A stretch of 64,000 bases of DNA from Xiphophorus maculatus (Eukaryota; Chordata; Actinopteri; Cyprinodontiformes; Poeciliidae), in the NCBI RefSeq assembly GCF_002775205.1, contig NC_036459.1, forward strand, positions 5,463,466-5,527,465. Direction: 5' to 3'. A model generated the notes under the pieces. It saw nothing but the letters and a program-made list of their open reading frames with translations, was not told the DNA's origin and ran no database searches. The position numbers were made by a program, and so were the translations under genes. Positions 26,324 to 38,866 of this stretch are shown piece after piece (position 1 is the stretch's first letter; each line of letters opens with the position of its first letter).

Positions 26324-29300
26324 ATGTTAGCCATCAGATCTTCAGACGAGGAGTCCACTGAGATTGAGGAGATGGACACCTCAGAGCCAAACTGGTGCTG
26401 GTTCTACTTGGCCGAATGCGGAGTCTGGCACATGTTTGAGGTAGTTCAGAATTGATCCGATTTAAATGCGTTTTAATGCATTTATTGAATCAAACTGCAC
26501 AAGTGTTTTGCTAGAAAAAAAAAGTTTATTTAGAGTCAGATTGTGCGAGATTAAATGCATCGAAAGCTAATGGGAGAAACTTTTATTTTTAATTGTATTT
26601 AAGCTCGCAAATAGTTACATTTGCTGGGCATAGTTTTTGGTTTGCACAAAAAGGTAAAAAAAAATTTATTAAAGTTCAATTATTTTTATAAATCAATAAT
26701 AACCACGACTTATCTGTAAAAAATTGACTAATAATGTAGTATAAGAATAGTTTCCACAAAAGAGAATAGAGTGCGTGGTAAAAGTATTGGCATTTCTAAT
26801 ACTTAAAAATATCTAATTTCCATATGAATTTTTTTATGTATCCAGGTAAACCTAAATAATTTTTTTAAAAATGCCACTTCATCCTTAAACTTTAATATTT
26901 TTTATTTACATTACAGGCACAAACCTAACTGTATGATTTTTAGGTAGACCAACACAAAGTTATACATAGCTGTGAAGTGGAACAAAAGCGATCAAATTAA
27001 TTTCTTCTTTGTTTTTATTTTTTGTTTTTCTTACAAATAGAAACCTGAAAAGTGTGGCATGCTTTTGTACGTTATTGACTTTCCACTTCTATTACAGCTG
27101 TAATTGTTTTGGGCTGTCTGTACCAGCTTTCCCCTTCTTGAGGCTGAACATTTTATTGATATTAAAACAAGCTTAAATTTGAATGGCATTCAAAGGACAA
27201 CCCCTATCTGGACTTTGACTAGGCTGTTGTAAACCATTCTGTTCATACTCTGATCATATGTTGCTGTCCTGGTGCCAGCAGCTGTTGACACATTTTCTTC
27301 CAGTATTATCCTCCATCCGTCTTCCCCTTCCCTCTGATTAGCTTCATTTACCATTTTGAAAAAAAAAAAAAAAAACAAAGCCAGATGTGCTACTCTGTGC
27401 TTCACCCCCTGAATACTGCATACACATTTAGTTTTTTATCACACTTTGAATTTTGTCCAAATAATTACTTTCTTTGTCTCATCTGACCAGATTATAGGTC
27501 ATAGCATGACAAAGGGAGGGAAAAAAGTTAGAAGTATGTATATATTTGCAATGCACTGTAAGTCAACCCTTCAGTGAAATTCCCTTTTGATGCCAAGGAT
27601 GTGTAATTTCTTTCCTTCCAGTTGATCATCTGATTGGTTCAGGTGTGCTCTGTTCTGTCTTGATGTCTCTGTCAGATTGATCCCAGTGCAGCCTGCTCAG
27701 TGACCAGCGCTCAGATTGAGCAGTGCTATAACAGGAACCAGCGAGGGGTCATGGAGTTCTACACAGCCAAATACACCTATAGACTGGACTTCTCGGGTAA
27801 GCTGAGATATTTTAAAAGGCTACCAATAAAGATGAGTAATCTAAGAAGTGGTTCATATTTAACTGTTTGTGTATTTTCATAAATCGCAGCTTCTTTAGTG
27901 CTGAAATCTTTTTTTTTTCCTCCCCAGTTATGCGACAAATTAACGTGACAACAGGAAAACAGAGGCCAATTAAACGCTCCCTACACTCTACCACTGGCTT
28001 TCGGTAAGATTTAATATGTAAAGAAAATATATAAAATTGACTTCTTCAGCTTTATACCATGTTTATAAGTCATCAAGATTATACCCACCAAACTGTTGTT
28101 TTCACTGATTTATGCATGTTTGAGAAATCTTAGAATCTCATGTTGTAGCCGTTTTAGTTGCCTAAATTGAGCAGGGCCTCATATGGAACATGAACACCTT
28201 CGAGCTGATAAAAAAGGCCCAAAGGCTCAAAGGAAAGCTCTCCAAAGGGTTGTGAATACAGCCCAAAAAATCATTGGCTGCCCTCTCCCCTCACTGGAGG
28301 ACCTGCACAGCGACCGCTGTCTAAGAAAAGCACAACACATCACAAAGGACACTTCTCACCTCGGACATTCTCTGTTTACACTGCTGCCTTCAGGCAGAAG
28401 ATACAGAGCAACCAGAACAAGAACCAACCGTCTCAGAGACAGTTTTTACCCGATAGCAATAACAAAACTAAATGCAATCAAAAACAACCATTAATCATCA
28501 AGAATGATGTACAGTACAGACCAAAAGTTTGGACACACCTTTTAATTCAATGAGTTTCCTTTATTTTCATGACTATTGAAATTGTAGATTCACACTGAAG
28601 GCATCAAAACTATGAATAACATGTGGAAATATGCACTAAACAAAAACGTGTAAAACAACTGAAAATACCCCTTATATTCTAGTTTCTTCAAAGTAGCAAC
28701 CTTTTGCTGTGATTACTGCTTTGCACACACTCTGCATTTTCTTGATGAGCTTCAAGAGGTCGTCACCTGAAATGGTTTTCCCTTCATAGCTGTGTCCTGT
28801 CAGGTTAATAAGTGGGATTTCTTGCCTTATAAATAGTCATGAAAATGAAGAAAACCCATTGAATTAGAAAGGTGTGTCCAAACTTTTGGTCTGTACTGTA
28901 TGTGAGAATGTGGCTGTTCTTATTTATTAGTTTTTTTTTTGTTTTTTTTTACCAGTTATTTGTTAATTCTTACATTGTGTGTGAATTGTGAGACAGTTAT
29001 TTTTTGTTTTTAAGCATATGCACTGACTGATGGCACCTTTTAAATTTCGTTGTTCTTGTGACAATGACAATAAAGATTTATCTCTTATCTCTATCTCTAA
29101 ATGCCTGCTCATACAATGCGCCTCCTATTTACCTAAAACTCTGCATTGGACCTTTAGTCCTCACCTGAGTTTCGCATGAAGAAGCATCGTTGTGATGACA
29201 TGGTGTATGGGGTTCTTAAAGAGACGGAGGCTGATTTCAAGGCATACCATTTGGCTAAGATACATTGCTTTGAAAGTTGTTTTTGATAAATATAGTCTTT

Positions 29301-30876
29301 CCAGTACAACTGAAGCATAGGTGCCTGGCTGTGCTATAAAATCACATTACGTGCCTGGGAAATACATAATACCCTCCCTTGAGTGTGGTCCTTCAAAAAG
29401 ATAGAATCTAGGAGTTTGAAGGAATTTGTGACACACAGTATGTAAAAAAAAAAACTAGATGAGGAATTATCCTTTTGTGTAATGTCTCATTCTTTTTAAG
29501 CTAAAAACTGTCTGTCCTTGATTTGTTCTTTCAGGTTTATTTGTGATAATCTGGCCTTGCCTGTGCCATGTCATTGGGAGCGAATCAATACAGACGAGTC
29601 CTATCAGGTAAGACATATACAGCATATACATATATAAATATGTTGAATTCAATGCAAATTGAAACCCCCACAATGCAAGATGCTTCAAATAATAAAACAA
29701 ATTTTTAGGTCCAAAAAAGATAACCTCTGTAAAAAAAAATTTAATGGTTTTCATGATTGATTTTCACAAACACTTAATGACACTTGTTGATGCCGAAGAA
29801 CAAGCAATAATAATAATACAATGTAATCATAATTACAATGTGTATTTAAATTTTTTGTTTGTTTTTCTGCAGCTTATCCAGCTTGGTAGAGACACATATG
29901 AGTTTAAGGAAGTAGCCAGGCTGTACGATAGGACGATGGATCATCCAATAAAATCCATCCAGAGGATCCAGAACTTGGACTTGTGGGAGTTCTTCTGCAG
30001 GTAACGTGAATAAAGCCCAAATACAGTTGTTTTGAACTGATTCCGCCGTGTTTTCTTTTGTGAGCAGACGATTCGGCTGTGACTGTGACTATTATTGTTT
30101 TTTTATATGCTGGCTAAATGAATTTAAAGACAGCGACACGTCAGACAATTTGGGGACAAACAAAAGCAGCAAGACAGTTTTAGAATCAGCAACAGATTTG
30201 GATTTCGTGCAGGAAAAGTTTGTGTGTGCTGATGAATACGAGTCAAACTAACCGAGTTCAATAAAATCTTTCATACCTGTAAATCCATTATTATGCTCTG
30301 TGTTGTGTTTCTCCCCTAAGGAAGAAAACACAATTGCGAAAAGTCAAGCGAACTCTGGATATTGAAGAGCGAATGCTGTTTCATGGAACAGGACACAGCA
30401 ACATACAAGCTATTTGTACGTTTAACTTTGACTGGCGTCTGACAGGGAGTCATGGTGATGTTTATGGCAAAGGTACAATCCCTTTGGACTGACGCTGAAA
30501 CGCACCGGTTTCGTTATTTGTTTGATTTTTAAAATCTCGTTTAATTCTCCTTCCTGCAGGGAGCTACTTCGCCCGAGACGCCAAATATTCCAGTAAATTC
30601 TGCCACACAACCGGGAAACACAACACCACCTTGCAGAGGCACGGACTCGCTCCGCCTATATTTGCCAACGAGCCGCCCTATAAAACCATGTTCCTCGCCA
30701 GAGTGCTTGTTGGCGAATACACGGTCGGTCATCCCATGTACTGCAGGCCGCCCTCCAAGGATGCTAGCTTCACCAACTTCTACGACAGCTGCGTGGATGA
30801 TATGGCCAACCCAAAGATATACGTTATATTTGACAGCAATCAGATCTACCCAGAGTATCTGATCGAGTTCTATTGA
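26324..30876 (+). CDS. parp11: PARP11-like mono-ADP-ribosyltransferase (copy a)
   Basis: Seven coding exons: 26324-26440, 27676-27796, 27928-28003, 29535-29607, 29873-30000, 30321-30472, 30560-30876 (stop TGA), about 327 residues, close to human PARP11. Residues ~20-105 form a WWE domain (starts MDTSEPNWCWFYLAECG), which binds ADP-ribose-type ligands. The linker helix has SIQRIQNLDLWEFFCRKK. The catalytic domain follows: LFHGTGHS (His ~193), GSYFARDA (Tyr ~225) and NQIYPEYLIEF with Ile (~318) in the third position, that is an H-Y-I triad. In this family H-Y-I enzymes transfer single ADP-ribose units rather than chains. Exon 1 begins after an acceptor at 26315, so at least one untranslated exon lies upstream. 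The gene runs head-to-head with the GAT2-like gene (start codons 1.4 kb apart) and is followed by a second copy. Human PARP11 acts at the nuclear envelope and in interferon signalling; the same role here is inferred. Confidence 0.93.
28165..29095 (+). mobile_element. L2/CR1-type LINE 3' tail relic
   Basis: An open stretch at 28183-28494 encodes about 103 residues resembling the C-terminal tail of fish L2/CR1-group reverse transcriptase ORFs (LQRVVNTAQKIIGCPLPSLE, GHSLFTLLPSGRRY, RLRDSFYPIAI). The element continues after the nested MITE and ends near 29095 in TGACAATAAAGATTTATC with TCTTA/TCTC repeats, the usual 3' end of this group. It is 5' truncated and inactive. Confidence 0.75.
28512..28898. 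mobile_element. Tc1/mariner-type MITE, copy 2, nested in an L2-type LINE relic
   Basis: Same ends and interior as the element at 236-601, flanked by TA. It has inserted into a LINE tail inside intron 3 of parp11 (a). The interior retains the segment missing from copy 1 (GCTTTGCACACACTCTG near 28720). Confidence 0.85.
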
Positions 30877-33800
30877 TGAGGAAAGAGTTGATGAACAGAT
30901 TTGATTTGTGGAAATGGGAGAAGAAAAATACCCCGTCACTTCCAGTGAGTAACTGGAGCATTGGATTTTTTATTTTTTTTTTAAGTGCCTTTGGAAATGT
31001 TTAAAAGGTGGGAAAAACAATGGTGGCATTCTGCACACTTTGTTAAAAAGTTAAAAATTCTTACGTGTGCTGTGTTTTGTACTATATGTCATTTCGCTTG
31101 TTACACAGTGGCTTCAGTTTGGAGATTTAAGGCAATGTTCCAACTCTGACCCCTCGTCTTATTTTTAATCCACAGTGCCATACATATGCCAATTTATTAT
31201 ACCAAAAATATGTTGTGGTCCCATGTGGTGTTAGTTTGTTACAACGAAGGACTGTGAGTGCCTGCATTTGTTAGCAGTAGTTTACATACAGTCCTATTGG
31301 CATTAATGTCATGACAGTGTGTGGCTTTTATGGTGATTTATGATTGTTCTTTTTCCAGGGAAGGAGTGATTTTACAGCATATCCTTACAAAGAATTTAAT
31401 TAATTAAATTAAAAAAATGAGCATTTTTCCTAATTTGCAGCTCAAAATTATAAACATAGACTTTGGATTACTACCACTATTAAGTTCTAGTTTGATGGGA
31501 GTTTGGCTCATCGCCAGGCTGTATCCAAATTTCAAGCATTTGGCCCAAACCTCCATTAAAAGAGCATGGGTTAGGATGTTAGGCTAGGAAATCCACTTGA
31601 AGTGTCTGAGGAAATTCTTTGTAACACTTCACCTAAAACCTTTAGCGCACCATGAGTCATGTTGGCATAACATCCAAAGCACCTCTCTTACTGTCACTGT
31701 TATTATTTAAGTGTGAGCTTTTGACGAATTCTTCTCATAATAAGCTTCTACCTCTGTTATTTAAACCATGCATCAGTGCACTTTTTACCCTTTCTGTGAA
31801 AGGTTTTACTCCTAACTGTGTCACTGCGACACAAACTTGTGATGATATGTTTGTCTGTAGCTCCCAAGTGTATCTTTAGAAGTTTTGGCGACTGAACTTA
31901 CATTTTTATTTTGTTACTAAGAGTTGTTGCAGCCTAGTTCATGTCTGTTGGAAACCAGATGAGCGTCACATTAGAAATGCAGTCCTATAAGTGTGTGATC
32001 ATCAACAGCTGTACCTGAGGAAAACAAGTCACCTTTTGCACCTGGAGTACATTTATCCCATTAAAAATGTCGCCGGAACATAACGTGCTTTGTGAAAGTA
32101 TCTGTATGCCTTAAACTTTTCCCCATTGTAATGTGTTTTATTGGGATTTTATGTGATAGTGTCAAAATTTAAGAAATAGAAATCTGAGAAGTGTGGCATG
32201 CATTAGTACTCACCTTCTTGACTCACAACTTTGTAGTTTGCTGAAATTAAAGTGGCAAGTCTTTTGGGTAAGCCTCTACTATATTTACACAGCTAGAGAT
32301 TAAAATAGTCTGACCACAATTTCCCAGTTGAATTTGGTTCCGGAATTTGACTGGGCTGTTATAAATAGTAAAACTATCCATCTCTGGCTGTATGTTGTGT
32401 CCTCTTATGGATCTTCGTCCGAGTATGAAATTTTTTGCCGCTACTAAAAGTTTTCTTCCAGATTATCTTCACATCAGCTGTATAGTCCCTGCTAAAGGAA
32501 AGCTTCCACTGTTGAAAAGGTGTGTTTAGACTGAACAGCGATGTGTTTTTTTTTTTTTTTTTCCCTCCTTGCGGTGCTTTGCATATTGGCCAAACAGTAC
32601 AAGCACTTTGTACATGTTTGCTGGCTTGATATATTTTTTATAGCTTTCTTCTTGATATTTCATAAATGATTCATAAGTTTGCAATTATGCGATATCACTT
32701 CAATTTTTTGAATGATAGATGTTCAAAGCTTAGGAAATGTTCTAACCTAACTCATTTTCAAACCTCTCTGTAGCTTTATCTCTAATTTGGCTGCTGTGTT
32801 CCTTGGTCCTTAAGATATTTTTTTGTTCAATAATATAAATTAACTACTAACCCATTTGAACCCAAACTTTTCCCAGACATAAAAATATTAAAATCAGATG
32901 TCATTGATAGCCCTTTGAACTAATCCAGGGGAAATAATTTTAAAAATAGTGGAAAAATATATGAAAAAGTGTGTTCTATGATCGGTCACAATTGTGACCG
33001 GTGGGATAATATGGTGTTCTTACTAAGATGAGCTGAAAGTGCTTTTTCCAAGTAGAAAAGATCATAAAAGGTGAACATTGTTTCTTTATTTGAATATACC
33101 TTGCCACAGCATTACTTTAGTGCAACATTTGCTCTGTAAAGTACAAATTTGACTATCTGTGTTTTCTAAACCAAGGTAAATTTGAGTGCTTGAGTGTTTA
33201 TGTATAATTATATTGAACTTCAGTCAGTTGTAGTGTTATGTTATCCCATTAACATAGATCATAAAGATAACATCTGTAGTAGAGGCCTTCATTTATATTA
33301 TTATAATATTAAAAAAAACATCTGTCAGTGACTCCTGACAGCTTTGTTTATGAGTTTCAAACTAAAAATGGGGAAAGTAAAAACACATGCCACACTTTCC
33401 AGAAAAACTAACCAGCATGTTTTATTTCTTTTCCCTTCACAATTAAACACTGCTTAGCGTCGCTCTATCAAATAAAATTCCTATAAATTACATAAAAGTT
33501 TGTGGCGGTAACACAATGTGAAAAAGTGTAACCAGAACAAATACTTTTAGAATGCACAGGATGTACTGTAATAAGTAATGTTGCTTAATAATGTAATATT
33601 GCTTTTGCTGTGTCATTTGGATGACTGTATCTATTACCAGCTGGTATAAGAAAGGACCATTTTGACTTCTGTTAAAAAGCTGTTGCTGTAGTTCATAACT
33701 GATAGCTTTGAGTGTATGAGTCGAATTTATTGACAACTGTATGTTTTCTGTGTGTATGTTGCACAGCATAATAAATTTTGAAGCACAGAATCAAATACTT

Positions 33801-34156
33801 TACAGTCTGCAGCTTATCAAACAGGACAACAGGGACCAGAATCACTGCCTGTTTGTCATTTACAAAGTCCAGTCTTTAACAGATTAAACAACTAGTCAAG
33901 CCAGGTTTTTGTCTAGAACTCCCTGTGCATGTTAGTTTAAGCATCAGAAAACCAGGAAGAGGAAGAGCAGGGTGAAGTTTTTAGTGCCGGGATAAGATGA
34001 GAAACAATGCCTGGAAATACTCATATTGTCTTGTTCTATTTATTTAGACCTGGCATAAACTTTTCCAAACTGAATAGGAACTCTGCTTCACACAATTAAC
34101 TGGGAGTCTTCGGTGTAGAACAGCCGGCCTACCTCAGTGGGAGTGGTTTAGTTCAG
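30877..34156 (+). other. 3' UTR of parp11 (a) and intergenic DNA
   Basis: No coding exon is seen. A canonical AATAAA hexamer occurs at 33770-33775, so the 3' UTR of copy a could reach about 2.9 kb; closer variant signals cannot be excluded. At 32090-32530 there is a relic of the dispersed fish repeat that contains TTTTATTGGGATTTTATGTG. Confidence 0.4.
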
Positions 34157-34168
34157 GAAACAGAAACT
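34157..34168 (+). promoter_or_regulatory. interferon-stimulated response element (ISRE) before parp11-like b
   Basis: GAAACAGAAACT matches the ISRE consensus GAAANNGAAACT at all ten fixed bases. It lies 86 bases before the start codon and about 10 bases before an AT-rich TATA-like stretch (ATTAAATA near 34177). ISREs bind ISGF3 and IRF proteins and drive type I interferon induction. Position and spacing fit a core promoter, but no transcription start has been measured. Confidence 0.6.
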
Positions 34169-34253
34169 CAAAAGCCAAATTAAATAGTCATGAGTGACAG
34201 AGAGACAGGTAGAGCAAGTCCACTTTTTTATTCAGCTTTAGTTCATAAGCACA

Positions 34254-36693
34254 ATGTGGGCTCTAGATGAAGAAAAAAATATGGACACATCCGACACTCC
34301 GTGGAGTTGGTATTATTTGGAAGACTGTGGGAGGTGGCACAGAATTGAGGTAAACCTTCATCTGTTCTTTAGATTTTTATAATTTTGTGTATGTGTGATC
34401 ATGATTGACACTTTGCTCTTTTGTTTTCATTCTCCAGGATGATCCCAGCAAGTCCATTAGGAGTCAGGACATCGAACAATATTATTTGAGAGACTCGAAA
34501 TCCATTATTAACATAAATACGTTGAACTTCAGAAGCAAGATTGATTTTTCAGGTGTGTGTGAACACTCATTTTCACAGTTTTGATTTATTTCCAGCTGGA
34601 GTCATCTGAAATGTGTGTTTCTGTGCAGTGATGTTGCAGACCGACCTCACCACAGGAAAACAAAGGCGAATCCAACGAAACTTTAATCTTGAGAAAAGGT
34701 GTAGTATTGCCAGCGCCTCTCGTTTACCACAGCGCCGTGAGTTCAGTTTGATTTCTTACAAAGTGAAAGTGAAACCATTGCAGCTGCGTCTTTGCTCATG
34801 TTTTCCTGTAGCTGTTCCTGTTTCTGTGGATCGCCTGTTTTCTGGGAGAACTTTGATCCTACAGCTCCTTATCAGGTGAGGAAAAAAGGAAAATAAATAG
34901 CTTCCTGACATTAAAGCGTTTTCCTGCACATTATCTCTAAATCAGAAAAAAAAAAGAAAATCTGTTTTATTTCAAAGAATTTAAAGAACATGGCATCCCT
35001 TTTTCTTGCTTTATTGGAAAACTGTAACTACACATGGCAACCGAAATAAGATGGCAGCTGTTTACATCAGTGCTAAACAACTTTTGAGTGGTTATGGACA
35101 TTTAGCAACAAAACAGTGTGACTTGATGTAGGTTATTTGCATGAATGGCTTTCAATTTGTTCATGATTCTGATTCAGAATGTAGGACATTTCAGGTCTAG
35201 CTGGAAAATTGTATTTTTTTTTCTGTTTTGCCACAAAAAGTATTTATATGAGCCGTGACATTCCCAAAAACGTCCATTGTTTGTAGTTACCTCTGCGGGT
35301 TACAGAGTTTTGCATGAAGTTCAGCAAGTGAGATGTGGTTACTTCATTTTAAATCCAGTTGTTTTTTTTAGGTGGATAGAACATTTGGAAAACCTTTCTT
35401 TCGGGTATTTTATGATCTGTAGTAAAATAAATGTTTTACCGTTTAGTAGGTACCTGATGGGGGGGGGAAACGTGCTTTTGTTTCTGCTCAACACCTTCAT
35501 ATACTCACTTAGTAAGTATTTAGTACTCCTGCTGAACTTTTTCACATTTTTGTATATAGCAGCCACTAAACTCTGTGAATTTTATTTATTCTAATTTTAT
35601 GCAATAGACTAACACACACACAAAAAAGACTTTAAAAATGACTTATGGCTTCTTTCAATCATAACTTTGTTCTTGCTACTCTCCCATGAAGGCCAGATTT
35701 GTCGAGAGTACAATAACTGGTTGTCATGTCAACAGATTCCCCACCTAAGCTGTCTATCTCTGCAGCTCCTCCAGGGTTACCAAAGGTTTTCTTGGCTGCT
35801 CTTCTGATTAATGCCGTACTTACATATTTACCCTTTTCCTTTCTCTTGTTTGGTCTATCACATCCCCATTAAACTAAAGTTTTTAGTGGGAATAGGACAA
35901 AATGGGAAGAAATTCAGGGGGAAAAAAACCCTCTTCAACTTACTGTATGTATGTGTGTCGTGTTTTTAAGCTGATCCGACTGAGTGAGCTCACCTCAGAG
36001 TATCAGACTGTGGCAGATTATGTGATCCGTGATGGTCTCCTATCCAAATCCATCGTATCAATAAGCAGAATACAGAATCTGGAACTCTGGGAAATATACT
36101 GCCGGTAAGAAATAGCTTTTATATAGAGAGTTGGTGATTAATAATTCCTCGTCTGTGATTTTATTTTTTTTTTTTAAACCGATTGTCACTCTCTGCATTC
36201 TTCAGGAAGAAGAAACAGCTTATGAAAATTAAAAGTGTCCAAGATATTCCTGAAAGGCGCCTTTTCCACGGGACTGACACTAAAAACGTGGACAGCATTT
36301 GCAAGTATAACTTTGATTTAAGGAAACCTAAAACGAACGGAAGAACATTTGGTAATGGTAAGACAGCCACTGCCACGAATCATGTTTGTGTAATTATAAT
36401 ATAAAACCTGTCTGAATCGTGTTGTTCTTTTTCTCTTTACAGGTATATATTTTGCCATCCATGCATCATTTGCAGAGAAATACAGTACCAACAGCACACA
36501 TGATGGAAACACTAAAAGCATATTTCTTGCTCGGGTGATGATAGGGAAATTTAAACCTGGACAACAGGATTTACTTAAGCCAGATGATGAAAACGCATTT
36601 GACAGTTGTGTGAATGATGCCAATCATCCCACAATATTTATTATATTTGATCCAAATCAAATATACCCGGAATATCTTATAGAGTACCAATAA
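34254..36693 (+). CDS. parp11-like: PARP11-like mono-ADP-ribosyltransferase (copy b, divergent tandem duplicate)
   Basis: Seven coding exons with the same intron phases as copy a: 34254-34349, 34438-34552, 34629-34698, 34812-34875, 35971-36104, 36206-36357, 36443-36693 (stop TAA), about 293 residues. The start reads MWALDEEKNMDTSDTPWSWY, similar to the human PARP11 N-terminus. The WWE half is present but diverged; exon 4 is Cys-rich (KSCSCFCGSPVFWENF) and is the least conserved part. The catalytic half keeps all three key positions: LFHGTDTK (His), GIYFAIHA (Tyr) and NQIYPEYLIEY (Ile), so activity is plausible. Several surface loops of copy a are shortened, including the stretch between the Tyr strand and FLARVMIG. 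The exon 3 donor (GTGTAG) is weak, so the exon 3/4 join is the least certain. A perfect ISRE lies upstream and a poly(A) signal at 36739. Identical intron phases and adjacency show a tandem duplication with faster change in this copy. Confidence 0.85.
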
Positions 36694-36738
36694 CCTCACT
36701 CAACTTTTGGTCAGTCTATGTGGATGATAAGTCTGTCA

Positions 36739-36744
36739 AATAAA
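36739..36744 (+). terminator. poly(A) signal of parp11-like b
   Basis: AATAAA lies 46 bases after the stop codon of copy b. It is the first canonical hexamer downstream and gives a short 3' UTR, in contrast to copy a. Confidence 0.55.
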
Positions 36745-37295
36745 TAAGTTAATTTGTTGAAGAAAGCTTTTTAGAGTAACGTCCCATTTGAAGCCAATAA
36801 ATATTTTAAAATATCCAATAATCTAATTTATCACATAATAAACATTAAATATCAAGTATAAAATTATGATACTATTGGTTTTAAACAACATTTCTGTTGA
36901 CGTCCAGTGCATTATAATTACAATATAGATGTTCAGATTTAAAACAATCGACAAATAAACTGCAGAACCAAACTAAAGTGTGTGTGTGTTTCTGTTAAAT
37001 GTCTAGTTGCATATTTTTGTACAATCTGATTTGTCTGGATTAAAGATTTTAATTTTAAAATACTGTTCAAGTAAATCATTTGTATGTATTATATATTGTG
37101 TGTATGCACATCTGCATGTGTTGCTCACACACTCTCATTTTAATACATACAGGCGGATAAAGCAGGATTAAGACCATTGTGGTTAGCACATAACAAACTG
37201 GGATAAACATTTTATAAACAGATGCCAGTGAAAATCTATATCATATTGACGTTTTCAAAGAGTTAGGGAAGACCTGTTTCATCTTAGTGATGCTT

Positions 37296-37333
37296 ATGTA
37301 GGATAATGCATTTCATGGTGCATTATCCTACAT
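37296..37333. repeat. 15-bp perfect hairpin
   Basis: Arms ATGTAGGATAATGCA (37296-37310) and its inverse complement (37319-37333) are separated by an 8-base loop. It lies at the start of the relic coding stretch. Confidence 0.7.
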
Positions 37334-37900
37334 GTATTCTCAAAACAGGCCCAATGCTAGTTGGTGCATGTGATACGAAGCTAAACACAATTTCTTTAAA
37401 AAAACAGTTGAAAAGTTTCAAAAATGTTACAAAAGCCCTGGCATTAAAGCATCAAAGTCACATTGCTTTCAGCTGGCATACATTTGACCCCAAGAGACTG
37501 ACCATTGGACCAGGTAAAATGGTGCCTTTAAATGCACTGGACGGGGGCTGTGAGATAGCAGAGACTCTTCAGTTGCCAATCAACACCAAGGTATTAAATG
37601 TTAAATGGGCCAAACATCATGGAAATATGTATCGTGCAGATTTAGTTGTTTGTTAAGAAGTTTTTTGTGAAACGCCAGTTTTCCATAAGATCTACAATGT
37701 TGTTGTGAAAGATGACATGTTACTGTTTGTTACATTTGCTCTGCAAACAGTGTGTCTGAATGAGCATTTCAGTGCTTTTCAAGTTTTGTGTACAAGAGAC
37801 GGACCTCATGTTATTTATGTAGAAGAGTTTTACTGTTACAGAGCTTTTGATTTACAGGTGTCATGCAGTCATGAAGGTGCAAATGTTTATACACTGTAAA
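37306..37900 (+). pseudogene. C-terminal relic of a multicopy fish C2H2/transposase-like gene family
   Basis: Two adjoining open stretches (37306-37656 and 37705-37899). The first has a HYPTCILKTGP start and then KSFKNVTKALALKHQSHIAF, matching the pattern 'HYP..I...GP' and 'FKN(I/V)TK.LA.RHQ' that I recognise from a large set of uncharacterised teleost and invertebrate proteins, probably derived from a transposon. The second (VCLNEHFSAFQV) resembles the end of the same proteins. A stop codon separates them and the part before is absent, so this is a dead 5'-truncated copy. It is not the same copy as the N-terminal relic at 43231-45270, because the order is reversed. Confidence 0.5.
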
Positions 37901-38644
37901 AAATATCTGTAAATTTTACAGTTAAATAAAGTAAACCATGAAAATTTAAAACCGTAAATTAGAAATCAGTTTTAGACTGTTTCTTTAACAAGTAATTACC
38001 GTAAATAAGATAAATAGGAAAAAATTTAATTTTTACTGTTTTTTGTCAGAAAATTTACATTGCCCTGCTGTTAAAACAAATCTTGTAATACTTTTAACAG
38101 TAATATGCTGTAATTTTTCTAGTAGTACATACTGTAGTTTTTGCACTCATCTTTCTTAAATAATACAGTTAGTAGCTGTTAAGAATGCATACTGTTGTGA
38201 CAATTACAGAAACATACCGTAATTTTTCTAGCAATGCATACCGTAGTTTTTGCATTCAATAATTATGAAGTATACAGTTCAAAAATGTTCAATATGCATA
38301 CTGCTGTGGCAATTACAAGAATATACTATAATTTTTCTAGCAGTGTATATCGTAATTTTTACATTTAATTAATCTAAAGTATACATGTCAAAACTGTCAA
38401 TATGCATACTGTTGTGGAAATGAAAAAAGAAATTGTAGTAGCGCTGTAACCTTTGCATTTAATTCTCCTGACAGCCCAAATTATGTAAAAATAAACAAAT
38501 ACTTGCAATTATCTTAAGTTGTGGGTCCTGAATCTGGAATCCATTAAAGTTTGACTTTTTGAATGGACTTATGGAAATTAAATATCTTTCCACGAAATGT
38601 TCTGTACTGTAAATTATCTTGTTGCCAATATTGGATTTTTTTTC
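37901..38644 (+). repeat. direct repeat unit, copy 1 (CACTGTAAAAAA type)
   Basis: A ~740-bp segment starting CACTGTAAAAAATATCTGTA, rich in CTGTAAATTTTACAG. It contains three degenerate tandem units of about 110 bp that share GTAATTTTTCTAG (near 38110, 38218 and 38330). A nearly identical segment in the same orientation starts at 40709. Similarity ends at about 38644. Confidence 0.8.
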
Positions 38645-38866
38645 ACTTTTTCAGGTTTTGAAAACATTTATTGCAGGAAATCATTTCAGGAAGGAACCAA
38701 TAGATTCAGGAGTCTGGGAGATGTGACTGTAACCGACCTGAACACTGAGGCCCCAGAGCGCCCCCTGCAGGATCTGCGGCACCATCACCGTTTCCAGCAG
38801 CAAATCAATCATCTGTTGGTCCAGACAGAAAAGCTGAAGCTGTCAGTGAAGCAGATCAGAAGCTGA
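38597..38866 (+). other. unrecognised open stretch, possible decayed exon
   Basis: About 70 residues are open after an acceptor-like TTTTTCACTTTTTCAG, starting FENIYCRKSFQEG and ending in a Gln/Leu-rich, coiled-coil-like stretch (RFQQQINHLLVQTEKLKLSV). The downstream DNA (38870-39130) continues with the same codon style (Glu/Gln-rich) but with stops. I do not recognise the family. A relic exon of a host gene or part of a repeat are both possible. Confidence 0.25.

Noticed and set aside
30541-30939. A 132-residue minus-strand open frame
   Set aside because: Antisense of the last exon of parp11 (a).
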